NCBI GenBank assembly: GCA_011050175.1
Contig: DRGF01000016.1
Location: forward strand, 1 to 15,621
Direction: 5' to 3'
Length of the DNA stretch: 15,621 nucleotides
Source of the DNA: Thermococcus sp.
GTDB lineage: Archaea; Methanobacteriota_B; Thermococci; Thermococcales; Thermococcaceae
In this document: piece after piece, positions 1 through 7,103 of the stretch
How positions within the stretch are numbered: the first letter of the stretch is position 1
How the letters are laid out: every line of letters begins with the position of its first letter
Position numbers and translations under genes: made by a program
Notes under the pieces: generated by a model
Databases searched by the model: none
What the model was told of the DNA's origin: nothing
Seen by the model: the letters and a program-made list of their open reading frames with translations, nothing else

Positions 1-51
1 GGCCATCAGTGCAAGGACGATAACTATGGCTATGTACTGAACCGCATACAT
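1..51 (-). CDS. Membrane protein, N-terminal 17 residues only (gene runs off the window)
   Basis: Read on the minus strand, an ATG at 51-49 opens a frame whose 17 visible residues are almost all hydrophobic (Met-Tyr-Ala-Val-Gln-Tyr, then Ile/Val/Leu/Ala), as in a first transmembrane helix. A GGTG ribosome binding site ends 6 bases before the ATG and overlaps the stop codon region of the upstream glycosyltransferase gene, so the two are probably one operon with coupled translation. Small membrane proteins such as the DUF2304 family often sit next to GT2 dolichyl-phosphate glycosyltransferases. That identity is inference from context and a hydrophobic start; too little is visible to name the family. 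Confidence 0.6.
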   Translation of the reverse strand, partial: MYAVQYIAIVIVLALMA

Positions 52-56
52 ACCCG

Positions 57-1379
57 TCACCTCAGCTTATCGAACAAAAGGTTGAGCGCGATTTTAACCC
101 CTTCAAAAACGTTGGTACCCTTTTTCATTGAGTATTCTGTATAAATCGCTTTTATTGGGACCTCAACTATCCTGCACCCGTTTTTGGCGGCCTCAATGAT
201 GATTTCGCTCGAAACAGCGTAGCGGTCGCAGGTTATCCTTATCTTCGAGGCACACTCGCCGCTAAAGCATCTCAGCCCGCTCTGGCTGTCGCTCACGTAC
301 TTTCCGGCAAAAACCGCCGTTATTGCGTCGAGGACGAAGTTGCCGAAGCGCTTGACGAAGGGCATCTCGCTCGTGTCACCCTTGAGACGGGAGCCGACCG
401 CGAAGTCTGCCTTACCCTCCGCAACGGGCTTCATTACGCGGAGGGCGTCGCTCACGAGATGCTGACCGTCGGCATCGAAGGTGATGATGAGCCGGGCGTT
501 TTTTCTGAGCGCGTAGGTGATGCCCGTACCGAGGGCACCGCCGAGACCGCGGTTGACGAGGTGTGTGAGGACGTGGACGCCCTTCGAACGGGCTACCTCA
601 CCCGTCCTGTCCCTGGAGCCGTCGTTGACGACGACTATCTCATCGCGCCTGAAGTAGCGTAGCAGGCCCTCCAGAACATTTCCTATCATCCTCTCCTCGT
701 TGTAGGCTGGGACGATGACATACGTGTCAAGGAGGGCCTCAATCAGGCTCCTGAACTCTCTCATAGTTGGAACCTCAAAGTCAGGCTCCACATCGACGGA
801 GAAGCTCATCCTCCCAGACTCGTGGGAGGTTATCATGACCGAGAGCGCCCTGAGCTCCTTCGCTGGCAGGACATCGTAGCCGTGGTCGCCCACCACGAGG
901 GTTCTGGTCGGCTCAACGCCGAGGGCCTCGATTACCCGTTTCAGCTGACCGGCGTTCGGTTTAAGCTCCGCAGGAGGGACATCGTCCCGCGTGGACACCA
1001 AGCTGAAATATTCCCTTATACCGTGCATCTCAAGGGCCCTAAGGGCCGCCTTCCTGGAGCTGCGGGTCATCACCGCCATCTTAATGCCCCTTTCCTTGAG
1101 AAACTCCAGGGTCTCCCTGACACCTTCGAAGAGAAAGCTCTCAGATATGCGCCCAACCTCAAGCTCCACCATGTGAGAATAAAGCTCCTCGAAGTCCCTG
1201 CCCGTTTCCCCCGCTATCCTATGAAGGTTCTCGTACATCGGGGTGAGGTCTCCGAGCGTCTCCTCTGGTATTCCCTCCTCCAAGAGCCGGGATTTCAGCT
1301 CCTCCTTTAGTTGAGTGAAAGGTTTTGGAGCACCAACGAGCGTTCCATCGAGGTCAAAGACTACGAGTCTCACGTCCAT
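57..1379 (-). CDS. HAD-family phosphatase fused to GT2 glycosyltransferase
   Basis: A 440-residue two-domain protein. Residues 1-220 form a HAD hydrolase: the nucleophile motif is Phe-Asp9-Leu-Asp11-Gly-Thr, a motif II Thr lies in VMTRSS, and the last acidic motif is GDHGYD. Residues 221-440 form a GT-A glycosyltransferase of family 2: IVPAYNEE at 222-229, a VVNDGSRDRT segment, and the DxD-like metal site Asp302-Ala-Asp304. The GT2 half resembles dolichyl-phosphate mannose or glucose synthases, which load a sugar from a nucleotide onto a polyprenyl phosphate at the membrane. It has no obvious membrane helices of its own, and the membrane-protein gene just downstream may anchor it. I chose the ATG at 1379 because GGTG lies at the usual spacing before it; a GTG at 1388 would add three residues but lies in that site. 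The divergent neighbour is a GlcNAc-1-phosphate transferase, which fits lipid-linked glycan synthesis. The sugar and the HAD substrate are unknown. Confidence 0.9.
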   Translation of the reverse strand: MDVRLVVFDLDGTLVGAPKPFTQLKEELKSRLLEEGIPEETLGDLTPMYENLHRIAGETGRDFEELYSHMVELEVGRISESFLFEGVRETLEFLKERGIKMAVMTRSSRKAALRALEMHGIREYFSLVSTRDDVPPAELKPNAGQLKRVIEALGVEPTRTLVVGDHGYDVLPAKELRALSVMITSHESGRMSFSVDVEPDFEVPTMREFRSLIEALLDTYVIVPAYNEERMIGNVLEGLLRYFRRDEIVVVNDGSRDRTGEVARSKGVHVLTHLVNRGLGGALGTGITYALRKNARLIITFDADGQHLVSDALRVMKPVAEGKADFAVGSRLKGDTSEMPFVKRFGNFVLDAITAVFAGKYVSDSQSGLRCFSGECASKIRITCDRYAVSSEIIIEAAKNGCRIVEVPIKAIYTEYSMKKGTNVFEGVKIALNLLFDKLR

Positions 1380-1393
1380 GCCGTCCACCGAAG

Positions 1394-1430
1394 GGTTTAT
1401 TTTTGGGCGTTCCTACAACCAGAGGGTGCC
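1394..1430 (+). promoter_or_regulatory. TATA-like box and ribosome binding site for the GlcNAc-1-P transferase gene
   Basis: TTTATTTTT at 1396-1404 lies about 35 bases before the ATG at 1436. GGGTG at 1424-1428 is 7 bases before it. The gap to the divergent HAD-GT2 gene is only 56 bases, so the same A/T tract may also serve the minus-strand gene. The TATA match is imperfect. Confidence 0.4.
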
Positions 1431-1435
1431 TGAAT

Positions 1436-2344
1436 ATGATAGAGGTCGCTCCGTTTATAGGTTTAACCATAACGCTCATCCTCACCCCTTACCTCGCCGG
1501 GAGATTGAAACGAGCGGGTGTTACCGGGAGGGACATACACAAACTTGACCGGCCGGAAGTTGCTGAGATGGGCGGACTGGCACTCCTCGTTGCCGTCCCC
1601 CTGGCGCTGGCGCCGTCCCTCGGCCCCGAAACCGCCCGAGCCCTCCTCATATTCCTGCTCTTCGGAGTCGTTGGAATCGTTGACGACCTGACGAACCTGA
1701 GGCAGCTCCACAAGGTTGTCCTCTCGCTCTTGGTCTCAGTCCCAGTGGCGTTCCTCGGCACAGCACCCGAGATAGACATCCTAGGCTACACCCTCAATCT
1801 GGGAATTCTGTATCCCGTTTTCGCGGTGCTGTTCGTTACCGGCTCGGCAAACCTGGTCAACCTGCTGGCCGGCTTCAACGGCCTTGAGATTGGAACCTCC
1901 GCAATAGCACTTGGCTTTCTGGCCCTGGTGACCGAAGGGCCGGCGAGGGCTCTGGCACTGACCGGGCTCGGCGCGGCCCTCGGCTTCCTGTGGTGGAACC
2001 GCTACCCAGCAAGAATCTTCCCGGGTGACACCGGAACGCTTAGCATGGGGGCTCTGATCGGGCTAGTCGGAATACTCGGAAAGGCCGAACTTTACACGGC
2101 AATACTCCTCGTCCCACACTTTCTTGACTTCGTGATAAAGGCCGTGGGGGTCAGGTTTGGGGTCAGAAAACACGGAAGAACCGAAGTACTGCCCGACGGG
2201 ACGCTGAAGGCGCCGCCGTACCCCAGCTTTCTAGGAACGATAATGAGGACGGTAAAGGTGAACGAACCGAAGCTCGTCGCGATAGTCTGGGGGATAGAGT
2301 TCATTCTTGGGCTTCTGGTTCTTGCTCTTCATCTATCATTTTAA
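1436..2344 (+). CDS. Polyprenyl-phosphate GlcNAc-1-phosphate transferase family (GT4, MraY/WecA/ALG7-like)
   Basis: A 302-residue multi-pass membrane enzyme. The family transfers a sugar-1-phosphate from a UDP-sugar onto dolichyl or undecaprenyl phosphate, the first committed step of a lipid-linked glycan. In an archaeon this most likely feeds N-glycosylation (AglH/ALG7-like role). Visible motifs are Asp33-Ile-His-Lys followed by the MGG loop, the magnesium-binding Asp83-Asp84 after GVVGIV, the FNGLE loop with Asn148, FPGDTG with Asp198, and a basic C-terminal loop with RFGVRKHGR. About ten hydrophobic helices separate these. The start at 1436 is preceded by GGGTG at 7 bases; longer upstream readings would run into the divergent gene. 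The last 44 bases overlap the end of the convergent cas6 gene. The exact sugar cannot be read from sequence. Confidence 0.88.
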   Translation: MIEVAPFIGLTITLILTPYLAGRLKRAGVTGRDIHKLDRPEVAEMGGLALLVAVPLALAPSLGPETARALLIFLLFGVVGIVDDLTNLRQLHKVVLSLLVSVPVAFLGTAPEIDILGYTLNLGILYPVFAVLFVTGSANLVNLLAGFNGLEIGTSAIALGFLALVTEGPARALALTGLGAALGFLWWNRYPARIFPGDTGTLSMGALIGLVGILGKAELYTAILLVPHFLDFVIKAVGVRFGVRKHGRTEVLPDGTLKAPPYPSFLGTIMRTVKVNEPKLVAIVWGIEFILGLLVLALHLSF

Positions 2345-3050
2345 CCATTCCAAAGCCGTACCTCGTTTTTTCCCCAAAACCGTTCTCATAGCCGAAGCGG
2401 GCGATCTCTGGAGAGCCGGTATAGTGGAATATCATGAGCGATCCGCGGTAGTATGTGTCCTTAACGAGTATTCTTACGGGCTTGAACTTGACAACGTCTA
2501 TCGAGAAGTCCCTCTCCTCGGGCATTTTTCCCATTATGGCAGAATAGCGCATGAGCATTACCTTGCGGAGCTTGTCAAAGAAGCTCTCCTCGCTGGGGTA
2601 GAGGTCCCATATCTTCATCCTGTTGCCGCTCAGCTTAACCGTTCTGACCATTATTGGGCTCAACGTCGAGAAAAGGGCGCTCCTCTTTATCCGGGGTTCC
2701 TTGAGAACCTTTATGTCATCGGCGATGAAGGTAGCGTCCCCTATCTGCAGAACTGGGCTGTCTATGAAGCCCTCGACGACCGCCTTTATCAGCTCGTTCG
2801 AGGAGGACGAGATGTAGAGCGAGACGTCGTCCGAGAGAACCCTAATGCCCCTGTCAGGGATGAGCTCGCGCTTCCGCACCATTATGCGGGAGAATGTGAA
2901 ATAGTCAACAGGACTTACTTCCGCTTCCCTTGCGATTTCAGGGAAGACTATGGCCATCTTGGCCACCAGCTGAGTATAGACGTCATAATTGTAGTTAAAA
3001 GGCAGAATCGTGCCCTCCTCCGCGGGCCTGAACTTTATCTCTATTCTCAT
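2301..3050 (-). CDS. cas6: Cas6-family RAMP protein, stand-alone, lacking the catalytic triad
   Basis: A 249-residue protein of the Cas6 family, which binds and usually cuts CRISPR repeat RNA. The N-terminal ferredoxin fold (MRIEIKF) and the C-terminal glycine-rich loop (GFG at 224-226 and GFG at 232-234) are clear, and the middle (KVLKEPR, TLSPI) matches Pyrococcus furiosus Cas6 as I recall it. Aligned by eye to that enzyme, the catalytic Tyr31, His46 and Lys52 fall on Val29, an Ala/Glu stretch and Asp49. The only histidine in the protein is at about 209, next to the C-terminal fold. It therefore resembles the reported non-catalytic Cas6 of P. horikoshii. No repeat array or other cas gene is in the window. 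GGTG ends 7 bases before the ATG. The C-terminus carries an acidic tail (DEEQEPEAQE) within the overlap with the convergent gene. Family is sure; function, perhaps RNA binding without cleavage, is inference. Confidence 0.9.
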   Translation of the reverse strand: MRIEIKFRPAEEGTILPFNYNYDVYTQLVAKMAIVFPEIAREAEVSPVDYFTFSRIMVRKRELIPDRGIRVLSDDVSLYISSSSNELIKAVVEGFIDSPVLQIGDATFIADDIKVLKEPRIKRSALFSTLSPIMVRTVKLSGNRMKIWDLYPSEESFFDKLRKVMLMRYSAIMGKMPEERDFSIDVVKFKPVRILVKDTYYRGSLMIFHYTGSPEIARFGYENGFGEKTRYGFGMVKMIDEEQEPEAQE

Positions 3051-3055
3051 TACAA

Positions 3056-3085
3056 CCCACCCCTTGGTATAACATTTTTATACTC
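3056..3085 (-). promoter_or_regulatory. cas6: Promoter and ribosome binding site of the cas6 homologue
   Basis: On the minus strand TATAAAAA occupies 3082-3075, about 28 bases from the ATG at 3050. A GGGGTGGG tract at roughly 3063-3056 supplies the ribosome binding site. The TATA box is close enough that the leader must be very short, so which signal dominates is uncertain. Confidence 0.5.
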
Positions 3086-3181
3086 CACATTAAAGTTAAT
3101 AAGAATTTCGCAGATTAAACCAATAGGGGAGCACTTCTAAAAAAGATAGAGATGGTTGGAGAATCCCCCATGTTCGGTACC

Positions 3182-3267
3182 AAAAGTATATAAACCGCCC
3201 CGCCAACCTTTTAGGAAAGGATAGAGTTAAAAAGGCCCTTCTATAGAAATCTGATTGTGAGAGGTGA
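3182..3267 (+). promoter_or_regulatory. pan: PAN promoter and ribosome binding site
   Basis: AAAAGTATATAAA at 3182-3194 is a strong BRE/TATA element; transcription should start near 3218, leaving a leader of about 55 bases, longer than most in this window. GAGGTG at 3261-3266 is 7 bases before the ATG. The 223-base gap between cas6 and PAN also holds about 90 bases (3090-3180) in which I see no gene or clear signal. Confidence 0.65.
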
Positions 3268-3273
3268 AAGGTT

Positions 3274-4470
3274 ATGAGCGTTGAAAACGTTGATATCAAA
3301 CCAACGGGGGAGTACGATGATTACGTCACGTATCTTAAGAGGCGCATACGTCAGCTAGAGCTCCAGGTGAGAACACTTGAAGCGGATAAGGAGAGACTGG
3401 AGAGAGAGCTTTCACGCCTGAGGATGGAGATGTCCAGGCTCAGGCAGCCGCCAGCCTTCGCAGGGACGCTCCTTGAACTGCTCGATGATGATAGGGCGAT
3501 AGTCCAGAACCACAACGGCCCGCGCTTTGTCGTCAGGATAGCGCCGTGGATAGAGAGGGAGAACCTTAAACCTGGGGCGAGGGTGGCCCTCGACCAGAGG
3601 ACAATGGCAGTCGTGGAGCTCCTTCCCAGTGAGAAGGACCCAAGCGTCCTTGGGTTCGAGGTGATAGAGAGGCCCAAAGTCAGCTACAAGGACATAGGCG
3701 GTCTGGAGAAACAGCTTCAGGAACTCAGGGAGGCGATAGAGCTCCCGCTCAAGCACCCGGAGCTCTTTGAGAAGGTCGGAATCGAGCCGCCGAAGGGAGT
3801 GCTCCTTTACGGTCCGCCGGGCTGTGGAAAGACCCTCATGGCCAAGGCCCTGGCCCACGAGGCCAACGCAACATTCATCCGCGTCGTCGGCAGTGAACTG
3901 GTCAGGAAGTTCATAGGAGAGGGTGCCAGACTCGTCCACGAGCTCTTCGAGCTCGCCAAGGAAAAGGCCCCGACTATAATCTTCATAGACGAGATAGACG
4001 CGGTGGGAGCGAAGAGGATGGACGAAACCACCGGCGGCGAGAGGGAGGTCAATAGAACCCTCATGCAGCTCCTGGCCGAGATGGACGGCTTCGACCCAAG
4101 GGGCAACGTCAAGGTCATAGCGGCGACCAACAGACCCGACATCCTTGACCCGGCACTGCTGAGGCCGGGCAGGTTCGACAGACTCATAGAGGTCCCGCTC
4201 CCGGACTTCCGCGGCAGGCTTGAGATACTCAAGGTTCACACCAGGAAGATGAACCTCAGGAACGTTGACCTCAAGGTCATAGCGGAGATGACCGAGGGAG
4301 CCAGCGGAGCCGACCTGAAGGCCATAGCGACCGAGGCAGGAATGTTCGCCATAAGGGCGAGGCGCGAGTACGTCACACAGGATGACTTCATGAAGGCAGT
4401 CGAGAAAGTCCTCGGCGCGGAGCAGAAGCTCGCCCAGCAGATAAAGATGCACGAAGTCATGTACGGCTGA
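3274..4470 (+). CDS. pan: Proteasome-activating nucleotidase PAN (AAA ATPase)
   Basis: A 398-residue AAA ATPase of the archaeal proteasome regulatory particle. As a hexamer it unfolds substrates and feeds them into the 20S core. Residues 14-57 are a charged heptad-rich coiled coil, followed by the Pro59-Pro60 kink and an OB-fold domain to about 125. The AAA module has Walker A GPPGCGKT at 180-187, Walker B IIFIDEID at 235-242, sensor 1 ATNRPD, and the LLRPGRFDR arginine fingers. The C-terminus ends Met-Tyr-Gly, a HbYX motif that docks in the 20S pockets and opens the gate. The length is normal for the family. Its last 14 bases, which encode the HbYX tail, overlap the convergent MFS gene. Many Thermococcus carry two PAN genes; which paralogue this is cannot be told from sequence alone, though synteny from memory suggests the TK2252 type. 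Confidence 0.97.
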   Translation: MSVENVDIKPTGEYDDYVTYLKRRIRQLELQVRTLEADKERLERELSRLRMEMSRLRQPPAFAGTLLELLDDDRAIVQNHNGPRFVVRIAPWIERENLKPGARVALDQRTMAVVELLPSEKDPSVLGFEVIERPKVSYKDIGGLEKQLQELREAIELPLKHPELFEKVGIEPPKGVLLYGPPGCGKTLMAKALAHEANATFIRVVGSELVRKFIGEGARLVHELFELAKEKAPTIIFIDEIDAVGAKRMDETTGGEREVNRTLMQLLAEMDGFDPRGNVKVIAATNRPDILDPALLRPGRFDRLIEVPLPDFRGRLEILKVHTRKMNLRNVDLKVIAEMTEGASGADLKAIATEAGMFAIRARREYVTQDDFMKAVEKVLGAEQKLAQQIKMHEVMYG

Positions 4471-5590
4471 GCCGTCTCTCTTTTCTTCCTTCCATGCCCT
4501 CTTCCAGTTTTACGACCGCCCACGCCAGTAGGTACATAGCGGGTATCGAGAGGAAAGCCTTCTCATATCCAAAGCGGTCTATCAGGAGCCCTACGAGATA
4601 AGGCCCCACGGTGGCCCCGAAGAAACCCACCATGTTGACGAAGCCCATAACGGAACCTAGGTTCTCCCCCGTGGCCTTTTCAGAAGCATAAGCCGTAACT
4701 ATGGCGCCGACAGAGTAGAACGTCAGCCCAAGAGGAATTATCACCCAAGGGGAGGCCGTTAGGGCAAGTATCAGCGTGAGGAGGGCATTGAGACCAAAGA
4801 CCACCCCCACGCTTCTGCCCCCAATTCTGTCGTACAGTCCACCCCCCAAAAGGGAGCCGGCTATTCCGATAACCGAGAGGAGGGAGAACAGCAGGGACGC
4901 GGTTTCCAGGGAGACCCCGGCGTTCACCAGGAAGGACACGAGGAAAGTCAGGAGGCCAAAGAATGCGGCGAGGGCTATGAAGTTAGCCGTACTAAGGAGG
5001 AAAACGTTCCGCGGGATTGAGAATGTGGCCCCCGGGGGTCTGGCAACCTCCCCTTTGACGGCAAAGGCGAGGGCGATTCCAACCGTCAGGCTCATCGCCG
5101 AGAGTACGAGAAACGCGTAGCGCCACTCAAGGTTCATCGCTACGGGGATGACTATCAGGGGGGCTATCCCGCTGCCGACGGGTGGGCCCACCATAAAGAC
5201 GCCCAAAGCGGAGCCCTTTCTCTCGCGGTAGACCTCGCTTATCAGGGCAGTTGCAGGGGCGTAGTACAGGCCGGAGAAAACCCCGTAAAGGGCACGAATA
5301 GCTAGAAGACCCCAGTAGTTGCGGGCAAAGATAATGAGCGCGGAAGAGAGAGAATAACCAATTATGCTGAGAACAAGGAGGCGTTTTCTGCCGATCCTGT
5401 CGCCGATGTATCCTGCCGGAACCTGAACAATTGCGTAGGGAAGCAGAAGCGCGGTCATCAGAAGCCCGGCCTCGGCGTTGCTTATCCCCAGCTCAGCCTG
5501 TATCGTGGGAATGAGCGGAGGAATCGCCATTCTGTGGGCATAGTTGAATATCCAGCCGAGGCTCAGGAGGGCAAGGAGTTTCTTCCTCAT
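4457..5590 (-). CDS. Major facilitator superfamily transporter
   Basis: A 377-residue protein with about twelve hydrophobic segments, a typical MFS length. The loop between helices 2 and 3 carries the signature motif A, Gly60-[10 protein letters not shown]70, and a degenerate copy ([10 protein letters not shown]) appears in the second half, as expected from the internal duplication. Helix 4-5 has [16 protein letters not shown], common in anion or sugar-phosphate type MFS, but the substrate is unknown. The ATG at 5590 has no ribosome binding site; instead a TATA-like CTTTTAAACG lies about 26 bases upstream, so the mRNA is probably leaderless. It converges on PAN with a 14-base overlap and diverges from RIO2. 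Confidence 0.9.
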   Translation of the reverse strand: MRKKLLALLSLGWIFNYAHRMAIPPLIPTIQAELGISNAEAGLLMTALLLPYAIVQVPAGYIGDRIGRKRLLVLSIIGYSLSSALIIFARNYWGLLAIRALYGVFSGLYYAPATALISEVYRERKGSALGVFMVGPPVGSGIAPLIVIPVAMNLEWRYAFLVLSAMSLTVGIALAFAVKGEVARPPGATFSIPRNVFLLSTANFIALAAFFGLLTFLVSFLVNAGVSLETASLLFSLLSVIGIAGSLLGGGLYDRIGGRSVGVVFGLNALLTLILALTASPWVIIPLGLTFYSVGAIVTAYASEKATGENLGSVMGFVNMVGFFGATVGPYLVGLLIDRFGYEKAFLSIPAMYLLAWAVVKLEEGMEGRKERRLSRT

Positions 5591-5611
5591 AGCACTCGAT
5601 AGACGACTGAA

Positions 5612-5685
5612 CGTTTAAAAGTCTGTTGGGTAGGGCCCAACTACCTTTATAAATTCCGGCCAGAAATTGAATTTAGGGAAGGGAA
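5612..5685. promoter_or_regulatory. Divergent promoters of the MFS transporter and RIO2
   Basis: Minus strand: TATA-like CTTTTAAACG at 5621-5612, centred about 26 bases from the MFS ATG, with no ribosome binding site, predicting a leaderless mRNA. Plus strand: TTTATAAA at 5646-5653, about 36 bases before the RIO2 ATG, with a purine-rich GGGAAGGGA just before that start. The two boxes face opposite ways within 95 bases. Confidence 0.55.
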
Positions 5686-6618
5686 ATGGTGAGCAAGCTA
5701 CTGGCACTGGAGGCATACCCCAACCTGCGGGACCTCGACTTCAGGATACTCAGAGGGGTAGAGCTCAATATGCGGCACCACCGCTGGGTGCCCCTGGAGG
5801 ACATCGCGCGCTTTGCGAGGGTTGACATTGAAACCGCCTCGTTCAGGTTAGGGAAGCTCGACGACTGGGGACTCGTCGCCAGAAGAAGCGACATCGGCTA
5901 CATAGGGTACCAGCTGACGATACACGGCTACGATGTCCTCGCCATAAGGGCGCTCGCGAAGAAGGGCATTGTCGAGGCAATAAACCCCGCACAGGTGGGA
6001 GTGGGAAAGGACGCCGACGTTTACATCGGGATTACCCCCTCGGGCGAAAAGGTCGCCGTCAAGTTCAACCGCATAGGCGGAAGGACGGCATCGCGGAGGG
6101 CGGGCTACCACGGCCACGTCTTCCGGGACAAGCACCACACGAGCTGGCTCTACGTCTCCAGGCTCATTGCGAAAAAGGAGTACGAGGCGCTGACCCTTCT
6201 GAGCCCCATAGCCAGGGTGCCGCGGCCGGTGGCATGGAACAGGCACGTGGTCGTCATGGAGTTCGTGGAAGGGACCGAGCTGGCGGACCTTCGCGACACC
6301 GACCTGACTCGGGAAGAGGCCGAGAGGATACTCGACCGCGTCCTGGAGGAGTACCTCAAGATAGTCCGCTTCGGCATCGTCCACTCTGACATGAGCGAGT
6401 TCAATATCGTTCTGACCCATGATGAAGGCGAGATACTCATAATAGACTGGGCCCAGCACATAACTACCGCCCACCCGGAGAGCTTCGAACTTCTGAAGAG
6501 GGACCTGCAGGTGGTGCTTAACGCATTCAGGAGAAGGTGGCGTGTTGAGAAGAGGTTTGAGGATGTCTGGCCGGAATTTGAGAAGGCCTGGCTCGAGAGC
6601 CGGGGTGAAGGACGATGA
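5686..6618 (+). CDS. rio2: RIO2-type serine/threonine protein kinase/ATPase
   Basis: A 310-residue atypical kinase. In archaea and eukaryotes RIO2 acts in late maturation of the small ribosomal subunit. Residues 1-95 form the winged-helix domain that distinguishes RIO2 from RIO1. The kinase part has the P-loop-like GVGKDADVYIG at about 105-115, the ATP-anchoring Lys126 in VAVKFNR, the RIO flexible loop (GGRTASRR), the hinge around VVMEFVEGTEL, the catalytic loop His233-Ser-Asp235-Met-Ser-Glu-Phe-Asn240, and the metal loop IIDWAQ with Asp254. As in all RIO kinases, the usual activation loop and substrate lobe are missing. Its stop overlaps the ATG of the next gene (ATGA), so the two are translationally coupled. 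Confidence 0.95.
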   Translation: MVSKLLALEAYPNLRDLDFRILRGVELNMRHHRWVPLEDIARFARVDIETASFRLGKLDDWGLVARRSDIGYIGYQLTIHGYDVLAIRALAKKGIVEAINPAQVGVGKDADVYIGITPSGEKVAVKFNRIGGRTASRRAGYHGHVFRDKHHTSWLYVSRLIAKKEYEALTLLSPIARVPRPVAWNRHVVVMEFVEGTELADLRDTDLTREEAERILDRVLEEYLKIVRFGIVHSDMSEFNIVLTHDEGEILIIDWAQHITTAHPESFELLKRDLQVVLNAFRRRWRVEKRFEDVWPEFEKAWLESRGEGR

Positions 6619-7103
6619 CAGAACACGAAACCCTTAACAGGCGTGAAAGGATTATGGAGCTCTTTAGAGAGGCCGTAGAGGCCGAGAACGCCAGAGACCT
6701 GGAGACTGCCAAGCGAAAGCTCGATGAGATACTCCACGAGAGCCTTGAGACGGAACCAGAGCTTTATTTTGAGACATGTTTCCGCCTTGCAGATATCTTC
6801 CTCCAGGAGGACAACTACAGGGGAGCCGTTAAGTGCGCCATTAGGGCCATCCTGAGGGCGCCGAGTAAAGACCACTACCGGCTCGGTGTGAAGATGTTGG
6901 GTGACGTTCTGGCAATAATCAAGAAGGAGAGCAGACTCTCCGAACTGGCCGAGAACATGGATGTGACGCTCAAGCTCGTTGAGGGGGACGAGGAGCTTTA
7001 CCGCTTCGTCCAGACGCTCGTGAAAATAGCGAAGGGAGAAAAGGTCGAAGAACCGTTCTCGCTGGAGGAGTTCAACGAGATAATCCAGCTCCTCACAGGA
7101 TAG
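6615..7103 (+). CDS. Uncharacterised helical-repeat (TPR-like) protein coupled to RIO2
   Basis: A 162-residue soluble, charged, all-helical protein. I do not recognise a named family. Residues 47-82 look like a TPR unit: paired helices with small residues at Ala59 and Ala71, Tyr51 and Ala78, ending in Pro83. Residues 10-43 could be a further helical hairpin and 115-160 another. There is no catalytic motif, signal peptide or membrane helix. The ATG overlaps the RIO2 stop by four bases, and GGGGTGA lies just before it inside rio2, so expression is tied to RIO2. A role as a scaffold or partner in ribosome assembly is inference from this coupling alone. The end overlaps the convergent radical SAM gene by 11 bases. 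Confidence 0.8.
   Translation: MTEHETLNRRERIMELFREAVEAENARDLETAKRKLDEILHESLETEPELYFETCFRLADIFLQEDNYRGAVKCAIRAILRAPSKDHYRLGVKMLGDVLAIIKKESRLSELAENMDVTLKLVEGDEELYRFVQTLVKIAKGEKVEEPFSLEEFNEIIQLLTG

Noticed and set aside
2307..3140. Open frame of about 277 codons on the plus strand opposite cas6
   Set aside because: The Cas6 fold motifs on the minus strand are clear, while this frame gives no known motif and starts inside the end of the transferase gene.
3051..3273. Possible CRISPR repeat or small RNA in the gap next to cas6
   Set aside because: No direct repeats occur, no clear C/D box pair (RUGAUGA with CUGA) is present, and the only stem candidate (GGGGA with TCCCC) has a long, poorly paired loop.
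3412..4452. Long open frame of about 346 codons on the minus strand opposite PAN
   Set aside because: It is the antisense shadow of a GC-rich conserved gene; its translation is rich in Leu, Arg, His and Val with no domain, and PAN is certain.
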